Shown: piece after piece, positions 50,282 through 52,971 of the stretch
Numbering within the stretch: position 1 is the stretch's first letter
How the letters are laid out: the number at the start of each line of letters is the position of its first letter
Assembly: GCA_016932995.1 (NCBI GenBank)
Contig: JAFGBU010000034.1
Coordinates: 1-52,971 of the forward strand
Direction of reading: 5' to 3'
Length of the DNA stretch: 52,971 bases
From: Desulfovibrionaceae bacterium
GTDB taxonomy: Bacteria; Desulfobacterota; Desulfovibrionia; Desulfovibrionales; Desulfovibrionaceae
Made by a program: the position numbers and the translations under genes
The notes under the pieces: generated by a model
Database searches by the model: none
What the model saw: only the letters and a program-made list of their open reading frames with translations
What the model was told of the DNA's origin: nothing

Positions 50282-51121
50282 ATGCGGGAATTGGACGCCT
50301 CGGTCGTCATAAAGGCCGTTGAGGCCATGTGCATCAAGGCCAACACCGAGCTCGGCGACGACGTGCGCAAAAAGTTCGAGGACGGGCTCAGGCTGGAGAC
50401 CTCGGCCGCGGCCAGGGAGATACTGCGCCAGCTTCTGGAGAACGCGGACCTGGCCATGCAGACCAAGCTGCCCCTGTGCCAGGACACCGGCCTGGCCGTG
50501 TTTTTCGTGGAGCTGGGCGAGGGGTTGCGCATCAGGGGCGGCGGCCTGGTCGAGGCCATCAACCAGGGCATGCGCCAGGGCTATGAAAAGGGCTATCTGC
50601 GCAAGTCCAGCTGCGACCCCTTGAGCCGCAAGAACACGGGCGACAACTCCCCGGCCGTGGTCCACCTGGAACTGGTCCCGGGCGACGGCCTGAAGATCGC
50701 GTTCATGGCCAAGGGCGGCGGCTCGGAGAACATGTCCCGGGTGACCATGCTCGCCCCGGCCCAGGGCTGGGAGGGCATAAAGGCCTTTGTGCTCAGGCGG
50801 GTGGCCGAGGCCGGTCCGAACCCCTGCCCGCCGGTGATTCTGGGCCTGGGCGTGGGCGGGACCTTCGAGCTGGCCCCGAAATTGGCCAAGAAGGCCCTGC
50901 TCAGGCGCCTGGACGACACCCACCCCGACCCCAAGGTCGCGGCCATGGAGGCCGAGCTCCTGGAAGAGGTCAACAGGCTGGGCATCGGGCCCATGGGCAT
51001 GGGCGGGCTGACCACCTGCCTGGGCGTCAAGATCGCGTTCGCGCCCTGCCACATCGCCAGCCTTCCCCTGGCGGTCAACGTCCAGTGCCATTCCTCCAGG
51101 CACGAGGAGGTGGTTCTTTGA
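50282..51121 (+). CDS. class I fumarate hydratase, alpha subunit
   Basis: 279 aa. The family motif PLCQDTGLAVFFVELGEG and KSSCDPLSRKNTGDNSPAVVHLELVPGD are present, with GGGSENMSRVTMLAPAQGW and GLGVGGTFELAPKLAKKALLRR. The enzyme uses an oxygen-sensitive [4Fe-4S] cluster to hydrate fumarate to malate. Its ATG follows AAGGAG. It sits directly after frdB, so succinate-fumarate-malate conversion is encoded together. Ends by one-base TGATG overlap with the beta gene. Confidence 0.93.
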   Translation: MRELDASVVIKAVEAMCIKANTELGDDVRKKFEDGLRLETSAAAREILRQLLENADLAMQTKLPLCQDTGLAVFFVELGEGLRIRGGGLVEAINQGMRQGYEKGYLRKSSCDPLSRKNTGDNSPAVVHLELVPGDGLKIAFMAKGGGSENMSRVTMLAPAQGWEGIKAFVLRRVAEAGPNPCPPVILGLGVGGTFELAPKLAKKALLRRLDDTHPDPKVAAMEAELLEEVNRLGIGPMGMGGLTTCLGVKIAFAPCHIASLPLAVNVQCHSSRHEEVVL

Positions 51122-51672
51122 TGAGCGAATACCGGCTGCAGACCCCGCTGACGGACGAGGACGTCATGAAGCTCAGGGCCGGCGACGTGGTCCTGTTGTC
51201 CGGGCTGATCTACTCGGCCCGCGACGCCGCGCACAAGAAGATCGTCGAGGCCCTGGACAGGGGCGAGGCCCCGCCGTTTCCCCTGGAGGGCGCGGCCATC
51301 TACTACGTGGGCCCGGCCCCGGCCCCTCCGGGCCGGCCCATCGGCTCGGCCGGGCCGACCACCAGCTACCGCATGGACGCCTACGCGCCCAGGCTGCACA
51401 GGCTCGGGGTCAAGGCGACCATCGGCAAGGGCAGGCGCAACGAGGAGGTCAAGCAGGCCCTTAAGGACTGCAAGGCCGTGTACTTCGGGGCCACGGGCGG
51501 GGCCGGGGCCCTGCTCTCCCAGCGCATCGAGAAATCCAGGGTCATCGCCTTCGAGGAGCTCGGCCCCGAGGCGGTAAGGGCCATGAAGGTCACGGACTTT
51601 CCCCTGTTGGTGGTCAACGACGCCTTTGGGGGCGAACTCTACGTCAAGCCGAACCTTGACTTGGGGGCCTGA
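51121..51672 (+). CDS. class I fumarate hydratase, beta subunit
   Basis: 183 aa. SGLIYSARDAAHKKIVEALDRGE, VGPAPAP ... GSAGPTTSYRMDAYAP and VKATIGKGRRNEEVKQAL are the beta-subunit motifs; GATGGAGALL forms the substrate-binding loop. Co-translated with the alpha subunit through TGATG. Together they equal a single-chain class I fumarase. Confidence 0.93.
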   Translation: MSEYRLQTPLTDEDVMKLRAGDVVLLSGLIYSARDAAHKKIVEALDRGEAPPFPLEGAAIYYVGPAPAPPGRPIGSAGPTTSYRMDAYAPRLHRLGVKATIGKGRRNEEVKQALKDCKAVYFGATGGAGALLSQRIEKSRVIAFEELGPEAVRAMKVTDFPLLVVNDAFGGELYVKPNLDLGA

Positions 51673-51685
51673 TTCGGGCACAAGG

Positions 51686-51718
51686 GTCCGGGGCCGACGA
51701 ACGGATCAGGCCCCGGAC
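51686..51718 (+). other. intercistronic hairpin
   Basis: GTCCGGGGCC / GGCCCCGGAC, a perfect 10-bp stem with a 13-base loop, between the fumarase and the 56-aa gene. No T-run. It may set mRNA stability or partial termination before the small gene. Confidence 0.5.
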
Positions 51719-51769
51719 GCGGTCTGTGGCAATGGGTGCAAATCCTGCAAGGCGGGGGTGTTGATATCC

Positions 51770-51940
51770 ATGGAAAACGTATTTTCCGGCAGTTCCGAAA
51801 TCAGGGTCGAGGATTCGGCCAAGGGCCGCACCTATTACCCCTACCCCGGAGCGGATGAGAAGTACGAAGACGACCATGATTGGCGTATTTACAACCCGGA
51901 CAAGTACCGCGACCCGAACTGGTCGCCGGAAAAGGAATAG
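51770..51940 (+). CDS. 56-aa hydrophilic protein after fumarase
   Basis: Rich in Tyr, Asp and Pro (YYPYPGADEKYEDDHDW, YNPDKYRDPNWSPEKE), with no hydrophobic segment. No family recognised. ATG 51770 is used, although AAGG is better spaced for a TTG at 51761. It is downstream of the fumarase genes, separated by a hairpin, and directly followed by a strong terminator, which supports it as a real gene. May be an assembly or accessory factor for the neighbouring enzymes; unproven. Confidence 0.6.
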   Translation: MENVFSGSSEIRVEDSAKGRTYYPYPGADEKYEDDHDWRIYNPDKYRDPNWSPEKE

Positions 51941-51942
51941 CC

Positions 51943-51969
51943 AAGGGGCCCCAGAGGCCCCTTTTTTTT
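51943..51969 (+). terminator. intrinsic terminator after the 56-aa gene
   Basis: AAGGGGCC, loop CCAGA, GGCCCCTT followed by a run of T (eight after the stem). It would end transcription of the frd-fum unit. Confidence 0.93.
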
Positions 51970-52284
51970 GCCCTGTCGCCCTCAAATCCCGGACCATATC
52001 CTGAAATTTTTTTTGACCAACCGGCCCAAGGCTTGGGCCGGGCCGGGAGCGCGCCGTGCGGCCGGCGTTTCCGACGCCTTCCACCTTCTGCGCCTCTGGC
52101 CTGGGCGGCCGCAGTCAGGCCCGGCGCGGGGCCGGTTTCAGGCCCCCTTGTGCGTCCCGAGTTACGATCCGCGACCGGGCCCCCAGGACTGCTTCATCCT
52201 ATTTTTGTCTGAGCGCTCGGCCGTGCTCTGAACGGCCGGGCCTGCGCCGGGCAGGATTTTACAAAAAAAGGCGCGCCGCGTGTC
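51970..52284. other. 315 bases without a supported gene
   Basis: No convincing coding region. There is a T-rich stretch (ATTTTTTTTGACC) near 52005-52020 and several short GC-rich inverted repeats, for example CGGCCG (52218-52223) and CGGCCG (52233-52238). Otherwise I see nothing definite. Confidence 0.5.
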
Positions 52285-52312
52285 TTGACATGGGAAGCAT
52301 AATTATTATTAT
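52285..52312 (+). promoter_or_regulatory. promoter of the DVU0772-like gene
   Basis: TTGACA (52285-52290), 16 bases, TATTAT (52307-52312) in an AT-rich block. A perfect -35 and four of six -10 matches, about 80 bases before the start codon. One of the best sigma70-type promoters in the window. Confidence 0.7.
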
Positions 52313-52393
52313 TAATCTGTAGTGAACTGCGGCCGGGCCGAAGGGGTTTTTGGCAAGAGGAGTGGCCGGGCCGCGAAACACTAGGAGTTGATG

Positions 52394-52741
52394 ATGGCTT
52401 CTCTTCGTGATTTCGGCAACTTGGACATAGACTGGAGCATGACCCCGGAGGACGCGGTGACCACCTATCTGGAGTGGGGCAACAACCCCTGGCAGGGGGG
52501 CCGCAGGCAGCCGGTGCGTTCCAAGACCGACCAGAGCGTGTACTTTGTGGTCTACAACTGGGACGACGCGCCCAGGGCCATACTGATCAGCCGCAACTCG
52601 GACGAGGCCAGGGAGCTTTTCAGCCTGGAGCTTCCCCCGGACCTTGCAAAGGGGTTCAGGAAGGAGGTCGGCGGGCTCAAGGGCGTGTACGCCCCGACCC
52701 CTGAGGTGCGCAGGTGGTTGCAGCGCGAGCTTGAGAACTAG
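52394..52741 (+). CDS. small protein, DVU0772-like family of sulfate reducers
   Basis: 115 aa. NLDIDWSMTPEDAVTTYLEWGNNPW and PVRSKTDQSVYFVVYNWDDAPRAILISRNSDEARELF match my memory of a small uncharacterised family typical of Desulfovibrio-type bacteria (DVU0772). Probably cytoplasmic, no membrane segment. AGGAG (52383-52387) is six bases before ATG 52394, while the Met codon at 52391 is too close. Own promoter and terminator, so a single-gene unit. No biochemical role is known to me. Confidence 0.8.
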   Translation: MASLRDFGNLDIDWSMTPEDAVTTYLEWGNNPWQGGRRQPVRSKTDQSVYFVVYNWDDAPRAILISRNSDEARELFSLELPPDLAKGFRKEVGGLKGVYAPTPEVRRWLQRELEN

Positions 52742-52769
52742 ACATTTTGCGCAATCTCCATTCCTCCCC

Positions 52770-52971
52770 CTCTTGCCCCAGGGCCGGATTCGTCCGGCCC
52801 TTTTCATTTCAATGCCTTGTCCGAGGGATATTTTTTTTTGCCCTGGCCGGGCCACGGCAACTAGGTTCTCTTGCCAGGTCCGGATTCGTCCGGCCCTTTT
52901 CATTTCAGGGGCCCTGGCAAGGGGCTGTTTTTGTTGCCCTGGCCGGGCCACGGCAACTAGGTTCTCTTGCC
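52770..52971. repeat. 96-98-bp tandem repeat, two units plus the start of a third
   Basis: Units start CTCTTGCC at 52770, 52868 and 52964. Both full units share CGGATTCGTCCGGCCC with TTTTCATTTCA after it, and a downstream GCCCTGGCCGGGCCACGGC ending CAACTAGGTT. The middle 25 bases differ. Period 98 then 96, so no reading frame is maintained. It continues past the window edge. Confidence 0.88.
52781..52805 (+). terminator. intrinsic terminator of the DVU0772-like gene
   Basis: GGGCCGGA, loop TTCG, TCCGGCCC followed by TTTT, 39 bases after the stop codon. A near copy (52877-52900), with one mismatch in the stem, occurs in the next tandem unit. Confidence 0.9.

Noticed and set aside
51731-51757. 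tRNA T-arm-like sequence GTGCAAATCCTGC next to GGCGGGGG
   Set aside because: No cloverleaf forms around it; chance resemblance.
52259-52951. Minus-strand 230-codon frame covering the DVU0772-like gene and the tandem repeat
   Set aside because: Antisense to a supported gene with promoter and terminator; the repeat periods are not both multiples of three.

Overview
The window is GC-rich bacterial chromosome with dense genes, ATGA and TGATG overlaps, mostly TAG stop codons and good Shine-Dalgarno sites. Several features together point to a sulfate-reducing Desulfovibrionales (Desulfobacterota) or close relative: a complex I operon without the NADH-oxidising NuoEFG module, a Wolinella-type FrdCAB next to a two-subunit class I fumarase, a lone CofD-like protein, and a small protein that I recall as being of the DVU0772 type. 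This assignment is an inference from gene content; no marker gene other than a partial tRNA-fMet is present.

Layout. Bases 1-49 are the 5' part of a tRNA-fMet on the minus strand. Bases 136-21519 form a cell-surface glycan and lipid region: glycosyltransferases, two VTT/DedA-type membrane proteins, a LABN protein, PAP2 phosphatase, two B12-type radical SAM proteins, a SPASM-type radical SAM protein, an 853-aa YfhO/DUF6044-like membrane protein and UDP-xylose synthase. At its core (5018-14466) is a probable operon with a GDP-heptose route (HddC-GmhB fusion, HddA kinase), a Nudix hydrolase, an RmlC-like epimerase and a split transketolase. A ComB-like phosphatase (21671-22393) separates this from the respiratory operon.

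Bases 22565-34194 carry nuoABCDHIJK, a subunit-D-like antiporter protein, an 85-aa membrane protein, a NuoL-like protein, nuoM and nuoN, closed by a strong terminator at 34231-34255. This encodes an 11-subunit-style complex I with four antiporter-like subunits instead of three and no NADH module, so its electron donor must be something else.

Bases 34320-41642 are mixed housekeeping: a degenerate HsdR_N-like protein, a divergent YchF-family GTPase, shikimate kinase and chorismate synthase, a CofD-like protein, KtrB/KtrA-type potassium uptake and a YbjQ-like protein. A secreted M16 protease (41876-44542) is followed by a 497-base intergenic region with strong secondary structure, a promoter and two matching FadR/GntR-type operators. 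A FadR-family regulator and a BASS-type transporter come next. Bases 46985-51672 encode quinol:fumarate reductase/succinate dehydrogenase (CAB) and fumarase alpha/beta, with a CRP/HcpR-like palindrome upstream. The window ends with two small genes and a 96-98-bp tandem repeat carrying duplicated terminators.

The most unusual element is a dispersed ~149-bp repeat in three copies (4782-4930, 34897-35044, 41731-41879), all in the same orientation. Each copy is built of five successive hairpins, with paired compensatory substitutions between copies, and in two copies an end of the element supplies the neighbouring gene's TAG stop codon.
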